From the NCBI RefSeq assembly GCF_030052815.1, contig NC_079501.1, positions 99,216,190 through 99,280,189 on the forward strand: DNA of 64,000 nucleotides, given 5' to 3'. Below, in pieces: positions 1 through 11,345 of this stretch. A model generated the notes under the pieces. It made no database searches and was not told the DNA's origin. It worked only from the letters and a program-made list of their open reading frames with translations. The translations under genes and the position numbers were made by a program. Each line of letters opens with the position of its first letter. The first letter of the stretch is position 1. This stretch comes from Hevea brasiliensis. Taxonomy: Eukaryota > Streptophyta > Magnoliopsida > Malpighiales > Euphorbiaceae.

Positions 1-710
1 GGACTCACTAATGCACTAGCAGCCTTCATGGACTTGATGAACAGGGTGTTCAAGCCATTTTTGGACCGTTTTGTCATCGTATTCATAGATGACATTCTGG
101 TATACTCTCGGACCGAGGAAGAACACGTGTGGCACTTGAGGATGGTGTTGCAGACGTTGAGGGAGCACCAGCTATATGCCAAATTTTCAAAATGTGAATT
201 TTGGCTAGAAAGCATCTCATTCTTGGGACATGTGGTTTCTAGTGACGGTATTCAAGTAGATCCCAAGAAAATTGAAGCTGTAACTGATTGGCTTAGGCCT
301 ACAACAGTCACTGAGGTGCGAAGTTTTCTGGGTTTAGCTGGCTACTATAGGCGTTTTGTACAAGATTTCTCCAGGATAGCGGCTCCCCTAACTAAGTTGA
401 CCAGGAAGAATGTTCCATTCATTTGGACAGATGACTGTGAGGTGAGTTTCCAGAAGCTTAAGGAGTGTCTAACCACTGCCCCTGTGTTGACACTACCTGT
501 GAGTGGTGAAGGATACACCGTGTATTGTGACGCCTCCAGAGTTGGCCTAGGGTGTGTTTTGATGCAGAATGGTAAGGCAGTGGCTTATGCTTCAAGGCAG
601 CTGAAGAGGCATGAGCAGAACTACCCCACCCATGATTTGGAAATGGCGGCTGTAATCTTTGCACTAAAGATCTGGAGACACTATCTGTATGCTGAAGTGT
701 GCGAGATATA
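1..710 (+). pseudogene. pol: Element A pol, part 1: RT C-terminal half and start of RNase H (Tekay-type Ty3/gypsy)
   Basis: Open in frame 1 from the first base. It holds the end of a Ty3/gypsy reverse transcriptase with the catalytic FIDDILVYS box near 82-108, then the thumb ([13 protein letters not shown]), then RNase H with its first catalytic Asp (YTVYCDAS, about 514-540) and HDLE near 630. The frame is cut at 710 by insertion of element B and resumes at 22260 with the next RNase H residues (TDHKSLKY). The 5-bp duplication atata lies at both ends of the insert, so the split is an insertion, not a rearrangement. Upstream A sequence (5' LTR, gag, protease, RT N-terminus) is outside the window. 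The C-terminal chromodomain in part 2 places A in the chromovirus (Tekay/Del) group. Confidence 0.93.
706..710. repeat. Left TSD of element B (atata)
   Basis: The five bases atata precede the LTR start TGTTGACACC and recur at 22255-22259 right after the LTR end GCGACA. Removing B plus one copy restores the RNase H reading frame of A, which confirms the boundaries. Confidence 0.95.
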
Positions 711-1300
711 TGTTGACACCATATTTTGGCCGATCCCCAAAATCAATAAAACTTTGAAACCGACCCCCAGTACTAAGTCTCCCCGTGACAGCTAATCACA
801 TTTCCGATCCCTCTTTGATAGACAGTCACATTTCCGATCTCTCCTCAAAGAATTGAATCAATGCTAAGTCCTCACATCAGTCAAAGCCTTACCAGTCTAT
901 TAGATCGCTCACCGATCTCTCAAACCCATTGTCGAATCTCCGGACCAGTCAAGTATATTCCTGATCTCTGTTGGCAAACGAAATAAACTGACAATAGATC
1001 TCTTCTTACTAGTTTTATTGCCGATCTCTCTTTCAAAAGTTTAAGAATGATTAAAAGTTCCATACCGGTTTAATGATGACCCCGATCCTAAGTGTTTAAG
1101 CCGATTTTGACCAAGTCCCGTTTACCGATCTCATGCTCATTGTGTTTTCTGATCTCTCACACTTAGGTTAATAATCATTTTCAGTTATTTCAACATACTC
1201 AGACAATTAAGTGTTTGATAATTTAGAAATTTTTCGATCATAACCATTCATCGAACAAAAAGGGCATTCCACTTCATTTCATTTCAAAAATTTGTACAAG

Positions 1301-1967
1301 TCATTCGGCTGGGGGATCACCCCTAGCCTGATCTACATTTTGCTCATTTTCTCTCTCATCCTCGGCCTCCTCTTCGCTTTCCTCCTCGCCTCAGGAGCAG
1401 TCGGCCATCCAAGAAAAGTCCTCCTGCAGGTAACGCTCGGAGCTCGGCCAAGAGATCCTTGTGAGCGTTCACATAAGCACCGGCTATTCCTATCACCATC
1501 TCTTCATCTTTTGCCTTAAGCTCCTCAGCAAGGTGAGCGACCTGAGCAGCTTCGTTGGCCCGGAGCGCCTGGACTTCTCTAAGGGCATGATCCCTTTCAG
1601 CCAGAACATGAGTCTGTTCGGCCAATTTATCCTCATAGTACTTCATGCGCCCCTCAATTTGAGATATGTAATCCTGAGCAGATGAGAGTTGGGATCAGAG
1701 GGATGCCACTTCTTGACTCTTCTTCTCGACCTCCTTACCCAGGCGGTGTGCCTTTTCCCTGACTACGTGCTGGTTCACCAGGCACTCTACATTCAAACTC
1801 ATGGATCGGGTCAGGATGTCGTCGAGATTGTCCGGAGACAGTCTGTCCCAATCCTCCCGAAGGCAGATGGAAGACCCCAAGACTTTAGCAAAATCGGGGT
1901 TCTCCCGAACAGTCCGGTTGTTCTCCAGGGAAGCAATCAGCACTTGAGCGCCACGAGAAGGGGGCCT
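1301..1967 (-). pseudogene. Truncated antisense U3 gene in B 5' LTR (C-terminal part only)
   Basis: Minus-strand remnant of the gene that is complete in the 3' LTR at 17600-19460. Only the last third is left: the segment before the coiled coil (residues such as LGSSICLRED) and the charged, Glu-rich coiled-coil tail, with stop at 1301-1303. The upstream end coincides with the 1.44-kb LTR deletion, so promoter, exon 1 and the intron are gone. Relative to the 3' copy there are also small indels in the last exon near 1400-1440 that shift the frame. Not expected to be expressed from its own promoter. Confidence 0.8.
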
Positions 1968-2686
1968 CGCACTCCAAATTCCATAAAGAGAACGGCTAAT
2001 TAGAGATCGGCATATTAAGATAAATGTTTCGAATTGCGGATCAGTAAAGGGTTGTTCAGTTAGGAACCAGATCGGATAAACATCAGAGATCGGAAAATAA
2101 TCAATGCAATAATAATAAGATGATAATTGACTTTTATTTCCAAAAGATCGGATTACATCATTTGGGCGATCTCTAGGGATCGGAATAATAGAGATCGGAA
2201 GATGGGAGATCAGTATGAGAGATCGGAATAGGAGCGTGGGAGGGATCGGAAGGCAAAAAGAATAAGACAAATCCCAAATAACCGTCGTCAGAATCAGAGC
2301 TGAGGTAGTTAAAGCGTGACAGACGAGATCTCCACCGCACGCCTAAGAATCGCCATAATCTTGACAGTGCCAGGTATGTCATGACAGTCCTGTACATCCC
2401 AATCTCCACTGTTGATCTCACTTGTAAGGACAAACCCGGAACCCTTGGATCAAGAGAGAAGACGACAAGACTAGCGTCTTTCGCTCTTAGCCCTCAGATC
2501 ACTCCGGACAAGAGGATTTGAGACCGTCAGATTGAAAGAGGAAAAGGACAAATATTCTGAAGAATAATCTCAGCCGTTCATCTTGGTTCTCTTTAATTCT
2601 CAAGCATCCGATCATGTCCTTCAAAATCCAGACCCTCCATCTCCCTCAAAATAAATCCTGACCCTTCATGGGGAGCACCCGATTCC

Positions 2687-2694
2687 TATAAATA
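2687..2694 (+). promoter_or_regulatory. Sense TATA box of B 5' LTR
   Basis: TATAAATA in CCTATAAATACC, the expected core-promoter form for a plant LTR. Transcription would begin about 30 bp downstream, near 2720, setting the U3/R border. The same motif is at 20425-20432 in the 3' LTR. The start site itself is inferred. Confidence 0.65.
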
Positions 2695-3676
2695 CCTGCC
2701 TGAAAACTGTTCAAGGGGACGAAAAAAAAAGAAGGTTATGATAGTGGAAGAACTCTGAAACTTAATTCAGTTTGTTACTCTGCTATTTTTTTGGAGTTTT
2801 CGTAGAAAAAACTTTTGAAACTAGTTTTCTGAAGTGTTTTCTTGCAAAAGGGATTCTTGAATACTGAAATTTTTCATTTTCAGTTTGTTCAATATCCTGT
2901 GGCACTCCCACTTTCTGTCTTTGATATCCTCTATTTCCATTCATATTGTCTAAGCTCAACTCCACTCAAGCTTGGTTATTTTGACCTGTTTACATTTTAA
3001 CAAAGAATACTTCATTTCGAGGCAAACCATAGTCCTCCGGCTGCCAACCTGCAATCTTGTTACTTTTGCGATTCTGTAGTTAGTTCAATAGACTCGACTC
3101 CCTACAGGTCAGTGTTAATATCGCCATTTTATTAAGTCTAGTTCTCGTTTCACGTATTTCCTTTTGTTTTCTTTCTTATGCCTGTTGTTTTCTTTAAGTT
3201 CATGTCACGCTAAAAAAATACAAAGGAAAGATATGCTCTAGTTTACTCCCGTGCTGGCTAACCCACACTTTTGTTAATCTTTATTATTTCTGAACGCAAG
3301 TCATCTAGTCCCGAGTTACGTAGAAGTAGCTAGACAAAATGTAGGTAACTGTGTTTAAAGTGTCTCTTTTAAAAAGAGGGTCCAAATAACACGTCAGGAG
3401 AAATAGCTAAATTGAATCACTAGGCTGACGTAGAAGACAGGCCGGCATAACACCATAAGACGGAATAAAGATCAAATCTCGGATGAGTAAAATGGAACAG
3501 ATGAAATACTGGTAAGGCGACCACATGGGAGGTCGGTAAAGTTCAGTCCAGCATCCCTTATTTAGTCACAAAGTACCAATAAGTTAAAGGAAGCCTTATT
3601 ACGACCCTTGGCATCTTTAAATACTAGAGCTCTTAAACTTAGGCTCTTAAGATATATATCTGTGATCAAGTTTCGA

Positions 3677-4070
3677 AGAGATCGGAGGAGAGTTCTTATC
3701 CGGTCTCAATTCAAAATTTTAATGAATACTTAATAGAGATCGGAGGAGAGTTCTTATCCGGTCTCAATTCAAAATTTTAATGAATACTTAATAGAGATCG
3801 GAGGAGAGTTCTTATCCGGTCTCAACTCAAAATTTTAATGAATACTTAATAGAGATCGGAGGAGAGTTCTTATCCGATCTCAATTCAAAATTTTAATGAA
3901 TACTTAATAGAGATCGGAGGAGAGTTCTTATCCGGTCTCAACTCAAAATTTTAGTAAATATTGAATAGAGATCGGAAGAGAGTTCTTATCCGGTCTCAAC
4001 TCAGAATTTTAATAAATATTAAAGAGTTCGGAGAAGAGTTCTTATCCGATTTTTAAATTAAATTTTAATA
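3677..4070 (+). repeat. 58-bp tandem array in B 5' LTR (about 7 copies)
   Basis: Head-to-tail units starting agagatcggaggagag and ending gaatacttaat, at 3677, 3735, 3793, 3851, 3909, 3967 and a degenerate last copy near 4025. The 3' LTR has about 8 copies, so copy number has changed since insertion. It lies downstream of the sense TATA, so it would be transcribed as R/U5. Confidence 0.93.
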
Positions 4071-4464
4071 AAATATTTCTTTCAAATAAAATTAACATAC
4101 AACAGTAACTCACTAAGGTTGTCTCATTTACTTATGTATCTGGGTGATCCAAATTTAGTGAAAAATTAAAATTTCCTTTTGACAAAAGGATTAACATCTC
4201 CATCCGAGCCCTCCTAACTAATTTATGAAAAACGCGAAGTTAAATCTACTTGCCCTTGTTAAGGGACGAGGTGGGGTGCCTAACACCTTCCCCACCCGTT
4301 TACGGACCCCGAACCTAGAATCTCTGTCTTGAAATGGTTTCATTTCAATCTATTTTCACAAATGGTTTTCTTTAGTTTCCCTCAAAACTAAGGTGGCGAC
4401 TCCTCACTCTTTCCCACTTCGGTGAGGGTTCGTTTAGGTGACCGCAAAATCCCTTGCGACAGCT

Positions 4465-4482
4465 TGGCGACTCCACTGGGGA
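4465..4482 (+). other. Primer-binding site of element B
   Basis: TGGCGACTCCACTGGGGA starts 3 bases after the 5' LTR end. TGG is the complement of a tRNA CCA tail. This PBS form is common in Ogre/Tat elements, where it is usually assigned to tRNA-Arg; I did not verify the tRNA. Confidence 0.8.
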
Positions 4483-5354
4483 ATAATTAGTATATCCAAA
4501 TTTAACCCCAGTCTAGAGGTCTAAAAAGTAGATTTAATTTTCCAATCAAATTATAGTTAGGTGGGCTCACCCGGCGATAGTTTACGTGTTAATTTTTGTT
4601 TATTCCTACTAACTGTTCCACTTGTTTTGCTTGTTTTACTTGTTTTATCCTCTTACAGTGCTCTTCGTTTCGAAAAAAAGGAAAAAGGAAAAAATGGAAA
4701 GAATAAAATCCCCTTGAATTAGGAAGAGGTAAAGGTGTCCCTTCACACACTGAACACTCACACGATGTCCTCACACACTTCGGTCCTATACCCGGGCTTT
4801 CTTACCCTTTTAGGAAAGTAGGAGGGGGTCATGTAGCGGTGCAGTGGGTTTTACCCGTTAGTATCCGTGAAGGCTTACCTTTCATTGAAACTCGTTCTAT
4901 CCACTGTGATACTCGTGGAATTTTCCCGATAACATCATGGTTATAGAACGGGGCTCTACTGTTACAGTAGGGGCAATTTGGGAACCTATGGCTTTTAGAA
5001 AATTAGACATTGAGCTAAACTATCACAATAGCTGAAAGCCGTAGTAAGCTACCTTATAAGATAGAACTATCCAATTAGGTAGCACTCATCCGGTATCAGG
5101 AGTCTCCCTATGCTAGGACAAAAGGGACATACTTACTCTTACCCTGTTCTGCTTTAATTTCCTTTTGTTCGTTTTTGTGAGGGTAATCTTGAATTCTACT
5201 GAAATACCTACACATTGTCCTACTTTGATAAATGTGTATGTGTCATCCTGTCAACAGTATGATTCAAAATTACCCAAATTTATCTTGCTAACGAGTTTTT
5301 CCACAGGCATCACCAAACTAAAAGTCTGTAAAAAGGATAGGCATCATTTTTATC
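4483..5354 (+). other. 5' untranslated leader of element B
   Basis: No convincing coding sequence between the PBS and the ORF1 start. Short open stretches show no family features. Leaders of this length are usual in Ogre-type elements. Confidence 0.6.
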
Positions 5355-7192
5355 ATGGCATCCTCGAGTCAGTCGGCAGAAGAAGTTCAGAATGCTAAAC
5401 TTTGGTCCAAATCAACTCATACTCCAGTACCCTCGCAAAATAATGTTTCCAAGGCACATGCTAGCTTACTACCCTCATGGGATCTGAATAAAATTGAGGT
5501 TAGAATGAACAGCCTTGAGGGTCTGTCTAATGGTTGGAGGTCGCTTCCCGATCAGGTCAAGGCACGATTTGAAAAGAAATACGGAAAAATTGCCACCCTA
5601 ATGCGAGTCAAGGTCCAAATCCCGGCATTAAAGGCCATGCTGTCAGTTTGGAATCCAAAGTATGGGGTATTCTCTTTCAATGATATTGATACAGTTCCCA
5701 TTATGGAAGAATATCAGGCATTACTAGAGATTCCTTACTCAACACAGAATCGGATCTACCTACACCTTGAGCATAGGCAGACCTGGAAATGATTAACACA
5801 TTTGTTGGGTATTCCTTCGGAGGAGGCAAAGTCAAAAGAAACGGTCAAAGGGAACACGCATGGATGGTATTGGACCTACCTCGAGAAGCAGTTAGATCAA
5901 TGCCTCCAAGAGAAACAGTGGGATCAAGCTTCAGTAGCACTCGCATTGGGAATCTATGGCCTGATTTTGTTCTCGGGACCATTAGGAATCATAACCTGCA
6001 GCACAGTGGAAGTATTCTGGGCGGTAGAAAGGCAGGGGGTCAATCCGATACCGGCAATTCTTGCGGAGACCTTATTAACCCTTACCTATTGCAGACAACA
6101 GGGTAAAGGGTCCATCAAGTGTTGTTCTCAATTGTTATATCTCTGGATTATCAGTCACATATGCCCTGTGGAGACAAAGGGATTGACTTGGTACCTTGAC
6201 CAGCCTCCCATCGAGAAGATGACCCGGTTAATGTCGGTCAGAAGAATGAACAAAGATGGCGGGAACAGATTTTGAGTTTCAATAGCCATGATTATTGTTG
6301 GAGGAAGCTGTGGGTGTCAGGCCAATCCGTTTTGATCAACACGGGAGGTAATCAGTCGGTGTCCCTAATCGGAGTAACTGGATACACAAGTTACACTCCA
6401 GCATTGGTAATGAGGCAGTTTGGCTCAACACAGTCCAGAATTGACATTGAAGAATATCACCAAGGTCATTTCTACCATGAGCTCAAGGAAGAGGAAGGGT
6501 TGAAAATGGCTCACAGATCCTGGGAAAACATCTCTCTGATGGAAAGGTCGCCTAAAGGTCCAAGTGTCACACGCGATTATCTTGAATGGAGGGCTGGCAG
6601 GGACCGAGAACACTCAACTGTAGAATTCGAAGACATCGACCCTCGCCGGAATGTCCTATTAGAAGAAGCTGATAGCCATTTGATAAACTCACTACAAAAG
6701 GCAAACACCAAAAACTCGCAACTGCAAGAACAAATAAAACAGTTGGAGGACAAACAGCAGATTCTCAAGAGGAAAGTAAGAAGGCTCAGGGAAGAGGCAA
6801 GGGCCGAAAAGATGGGTTTTGAAGAGCAAGAGATACGGTGGGAAAAGGAAAAAAACTCTCTCCACGCTGTAATGAAAGAAGTAGAAGCACAGAATAATAA
6901 GCTTCAGGAAAAGATGAAATACCAAGAGATACTCGTTGAAGAGTATAAACAGGAAAACAAAAAGAAGAAGCTCAAATTAAAAGAACAGGCACTACTCATC
7001 AACGATATCTTGAAAGAATGTGCTAAGGAAAGGAAGGAGAAAGAAAGACAAGCTGCTCTCTATCAAGAGCTGAAAGAGAATGTTGACCAGCTGGAGAGAA
7101 CGATAGCACAGGGAAAGCAAGAACTCCTACCTGAATCCGAGTATGCTCTAAAAGCATTCAACCCTTGCCAAACAAGAAGAAAGGTTATATGA
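5355..7192 (+). pseudogene. Element B ORF1: plant-mobile-domain-like protein with coiled-coil C-terminus
   Basis: This is the extra ORF that Ogre-type elements carry ahead of gag. The start is ATG at 5355 (MASSSQSAEE). The N-terminal two thirds resemble the plant mobile domain family (FNDIDTVPIMEEYQALL near 5680; LGIYGLILF near 5945; VNPIPAILAETLLTL near 6037; later GVTGYTSYTPALVMRQF near 6382). The last third, from about 6650, is a long charged coiled coil rich in Glu, Lys and Gln. Two frameshifts break it: near 5785, where the first frame stops at 5790-5792, and near 6255, where the second frame stops at 6273. The final frame runs to the stop at 7190-7192. The function of ORF1 in the family is not established. 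Confidence 0.85.
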
Positions 7193-7445
7193 GTATCTCA
7201 GAAAATGTCATCTCATTATAAAAAAGCTCCCAGAGCCTAGGCCGATGTAAAGAATACGGTGTACAAATTATTCAGTTAATGAAATGATTTTTGGACCATT
7301 GTTTAGCAAACTTGTGAATGAATAATATGACTCCCGTAGGAACTCCCTCGCTAGGGTTATATGAAAAATTGAATGCGCTATATGGACAGGTATCATAAAC
7401 GCGCATTCAATCCAGTCATTCACAGTCAGACTATCGAACAATGCC

Positions 7446-10140
7446 ATGATAAAGTTGATGCAATTATCCTTTCGCAGATTTCATTCTGGCTCCCAAATGC
7501 CACTGTGTCCTTCGTCCAGACCAGGACTTTTAGTTTCTTTACAAAATTCAAAATTCATTAAAAATCCTTTTTTCGACCCCCTACAGGAAATCAACATTGC
7601 TTCAAACAAGGCAAGTCTGACCAAACACACGGTTCAACCCAAGCGAGTGTACTTAACAAGATCCCGGACAAAGAAGATAATGGAAGACCAGGAACAAGTA
7701 CAGAACCTACAAGGGCAAGTATTTGAACTTAAAGACCAGGTCTCAGAACTTATGAGGTTAATGAGGGAAATGTCCCAAAATAAACCTACCTCAGAACCTA
7801 GCTTACCACTACCTCCTCCACCACCTACAACGATGGATCCACACCAAGCTTCAACTTCTTTTACCTTCCATTCACCAATTCCGGACCCGACAATCACTGT
7901 CAATCCGGCTGCCATGAATAATGACTTACTTTACTCTCATTACCCAATCGTTTCAAACACCGAGCCTCACCCTTCAATCCTAATCCCTCCAGTTTACTCC
8001 ACCCCTCAGCTCCCGGCCGGGGGAGCATATCATGCAGTAGGAGTAGAAAATAAGATGAAAGAAAACGAGAAACTATCTGCTCTAAAAGAGAGACTGAGAG
8101 CAATAAAGGGGCTAAACATGTATGGTTCGGTCGACGTGGCATCACTAAGATTAGTGCCGGATGTGGTGGTGCCACCCAAGTTCAAAGTCCCTGATTTCGA
8201 TAAGTACACTGGGAATTCAGACCCTCGTATTCACTTGGCCACCTATATCGCCAAGATGTCTGCTCTGACAGAGGACGACAGACTGCTGGTCCACTTCTTT
8301 CATGAGAGCCTCTCCGGGGCAGCTTTAAGGTGGTGTATTCAGTTGGACAGGAGCAAACTGCGCTCCTGGAAGGATTTAGCTGATGCCTTCTTAAAGCAGT
8401 ACAAATTTAACTGCGATGTGGCCCCCACAAGAAGGGATCTTCAAAACCTAGTGCAGAAGGACAGGGAAAGCTTCAAGGAGTATGCCCAGAGATGGAGAGA
8501 AAAGGCGGCAGAAGTCCACCCTCCGGTGACTGACAATGAGCTGTGCTCTCTGTTCATTGAGACGTTGAAAGCCCCCTATTTCAATTTGATGATTGGGAAC
8601 ACTTCCAACAGCTTCTCTGACATCATACAGGCCAGTGAAAGAATAGAGGCCAATCTAAGAATGGGACGGTTGCAGGAGTTGGCTGAGAACCCTGCGAAAA
8701 AGACTGCCAGCTTTGGCAAGAAGAAGGAGGGTGATGTGCATTCTGTCACCCGTCAAAACAATTATTCCCCATTCCCTCAAAACAATTATCGGCCATATCC
8801 TCCCCCTCATGGCCAAACAGTCGCAAACATTCCGCCTCCTTTCCCAAATTATCCACACCCGCGCCCACAATATCCCCCACCTACAAATTACCAACCGAGA
8901 CCACCTCCTCCTCCTGCTCAACCAAGACCACCACAAAACAACCTAAGACCCCCAAGAAACCCTGATCCACCTCTTCCCCTTCCTCTCAGTGAAATATACC
9001 GATACCTTGTCGGTATAAACCAAATTGTACCAGTTCCCCTAGACCCGATCCAGCCACCATACCCCAGGTGGTATGATGCCACTGCCCGTTGTGAGTACCA
9101 TGGAGGGGCACAAGGGCACACAACTGACAACTGCGGAGCACTCAGAGGAAGAGTGCACGCTTTAATCCGGAATGGATGGCTAAAAATTGAGGGAAATGGT
9201 GCCCTCCCCAATGTTACCTCAAACCCACTGCCTAACCATAATGCGGGCAGTGGTGTAAATATGATAGAGTCTGATGGAGAAGGATCAACACCGGAAGTAG
9301 ACAAGCTGGTTCCTTACTTTAAAGAAATTTTTGCTGTGGCAATGAGGGAAGGCTACCTTTGCCCTCAGGTAACGGGATTAGAAGAAGGTACGGGGTGTTC
9401 TTATCATGGAGGCGGTGATCATGAGTGCTGAGTGTGAGGAATTCAGGCAAGAGGTTCAGAACTTGTTGTCTCTCAAGGTTCTGAGATGCCAGACAAGGTC
9501 GAAGATGGAAGAGAGAGTGAACACAACTAGATACAGCCAAAATGCTTCTACCTCTAAACCCAGAATCACCTTCTCACCCCCAGTAGCCTCGCCGCCAGTA
9601 ACGGTTATCCGAGCCCCATCTCAGCTCCCTATTACCAACACCCATGCCATACCTTGGAACTATAATTTCCAAGTCTTCACCCAAGGGGCATCAAGCAGTA
9701 CACCGGCTCCTAGCCTTGCTTCACCCCCGGCACCTCCTAAGCCATGTTTCACTCCTCATGAACACTTTCAGATGACTTATGCCGAACCTACCACCAGTGC
9801 TACTCCCCAGGATAATCTTCGACCTGTCACTATCACAAAATCCTCCTCGCATGAGCAAGAAGTTGAGTTCATAACTCGAAGTGGGAGGTGTTACATGAAC
9901 GAAGAAAAAGAAAAGAGAAAAGGGAAAGTAAAGATGGGAGAGTCATTGAAGAATGCAGAAGAGGATGTTGAGAAGACAGAGGAAGCAGAGCCTGCTGAGC
10001 ATAAAGCAGAGGAGGAATTGCTGCTCCAAATAATGAAACAGAGTGAGTATGATGTGGTGGAGCAGTTGAGAAAAACACCTGCCCAAATTTCGCTGTTATC
10101 GCTGATCTTGAGTTCGGAAGTGCACCGACAAGCCTTGTAG
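7446..10140 (+). pseudogene. gag: Element B gag (capsid/nucleocapsid), frameshifted
   Basis: Structural Gag polyprotein. A likely native start is ATG at 7681, before a short coiled coil; the frame is open from 7446. A Pro-rich linker (about 7800-8030) is followed by the capsid/retrotransposon-gag domain (PPKFKVPDFDKYTGNSDPR near 8170, WKDLADAFLKQY near 8370, FKEYAQRWREKA near 8472). A second Pro-rich stretch (8760-8980) precedes a zinc-finger-like motif (CEYHGGAQGHTTDNC near 9092) and a second CxxH-type motif at about 9395, where the frame stops at 9429-9431. Reading resumes in the +1 frame (CEEFRQEVQNL) to an in-frame TAG at 10138. The two CxYH motifs are typical of Ogre Gag. The frameshift at about 9428 splits the second motif. 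Confidence 0.9.
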
Positions 10141-11170
10141 AGAATCCTGGATCAGGCCTTTGTAAACCCCGACATTACTCTGGGGCAGTTTGAGAAGATA
10201 GTAGGACAAATCCAGGCATCCAATTTTGTTACTTTCTCGGAGGACGAGATAGACCCTGCGGGTTTAAGGCACACTAAAGCTCTGCATGTAACAGTGAAGT
10301 GTAAGGGTTGTATAGTAGCCAAGGTACTTATTGATAACGGGTCAGCTCTTAATGTACTGCCTAATACCACCTTGGCGGTGCGGTTGACCAATCTGATATA
10401 CGTCAGAGTGCTATGGTGGTGAGAGCCTTCGACGGTACAAGGAGAGAAGTGCTGGGAGACATTGACTTGCCAATCCAAGTCGGTGCATGTACTTTCAACG
10501 TCACGTTTCAGGTGATGAACATTGAGCCGGCCTACACTATGTTATTGGGGAGGCCTTGGATCCATTCTGCGAACGCCGTTCCTTCAACTTTGCACCAAAA
10601 GATCAAATATATTATGGACGGCAAAATCATCACGGTGAGAGGAGAAGAAGCCATATTAGTCACCAAGCCGCAATCACTCCCTTATGTGGAAGCGGCCGAG
10701 GAGTCGTTGGAAAGTTCTTTCCAGGCCCTTGAGTTACAAGACACCGAAAATGATAAGGCTATGGCTATGGTGGCCAAAGTGATGTCAAAGAATGGATATC
10801 AGGAGGGCAAAGGCTTGGGCACCGCTTTGCAAGGGATCGTTGAACCTATACCGGCTATTCATAAGATAGGTCGCTGTGGTTTGGGTTATGAGGAAGATGC
10901 CCTTATGGATGGACGATTCTGGATGAGGAAAACACTTCGGGATCAGAGATTCGATCAGAAAATGGGAAAGATGAAAGTAGTCCCGAGAATCACAGAAGTC
11001 TTCACTAAACCGGTCATTGAAAATCCGGCAGAGGTGGAAAAATCACCTGATGAACCATCCATCGATGTCATCTACCAGGATCCCTTGTATGAAGCTCTAG
11101 TCTCACCGATAGCTGAGGGGCAAGAACTAGACAACTGGTCGGCAGAGGATGTCCCTGTACTCAATTTCGA
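10141..11170 (+). pseudogene. pol: Element B aspartic protease followed by G-patch domain
   Basis: Continuation of the gag-pro frame after the TAG at 10138. The protease active site is DNGS (LIDNGSALNVLP, about 10327-10362). A frameshift near 10396 moves the frame; the second half continues as MVVRAFDGT at 10413 and includes the flap/C-terminal motif MLLGRPWIHSANAVPSTLHQ (about 10540-10595). A G-patch follows at about 10770-10890 (GYQEGKGLGTALQGIVEP ending GRCGLGY). G-patch domains next to protease occur in Tat/Ogre elements and some retroviruses and are thought to bind nucleic acid. The reading frame ends at the intron donor at 11171. One stop and one frameshift inactivate this copy. Confidence 0.88.
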
Positions 11171-11345
11171 GTAAAGTACCTTTGGTTATCTACACTTGAT
11201 TATTTTGTCCATGGTGACAAGTGTAATACTGTAAATGGACCTTTTTCTTATGGCATAAATATTAATGAATTAATAGCGCATTTTAAATCCAATTCTTTCC
11301 TTTGGAATTTCATCCTTATAATATGTTCTATTTCTATTCATTCAG
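11171..11345 (+). other. Predicted intron between protease and RT of element B (175 nt)
   Basis: GTAAAG at 11171 and an A/T-rich stretch ending TTCATTCAG at 11345. Joining GA at the donor to G at the acceptor keeps the frame (…NFE then TIRQL). An intron at this site is a known property of Ogre elements. If unspliced, the TAA at 11172-11174 stops translation before RT, so splicing would set the Gag-Pro to Pol ratio. Confidence 0.85.

Larger units (their letters stand above)
711..4461 (+). repeat. 5' LTR of element B (internally deleted)
   Basis: Begins TGTTGACACC and ends CCTTGCGACA, matching the 3' LTR at 17011-22254. It is 3,751 bp against 5,244 bp because a block equal to about 18275-19712 of the 3' LTR is missing at about 1968-1970; the 3' LTR also has one extra 58-bp repeat. 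The deletion removed the promoter and most of exon 1 of the antisense U3 gene. U3 runs to about 2720 (sense TATA at 2687); R-U5 follows with the 58-bp array. The motif CCGATC/GATCGG is strikingly frequent throughout. Confidence 0.95.

Noticed and set aside
1695..2270. 191-codon minus-strand frame in the 5' LTR of B as an intact gene
   Set aside because: Its first half is an artefact of the 1.44-kb deletion joining upstream LTR sequence to the remnant antisense exon.
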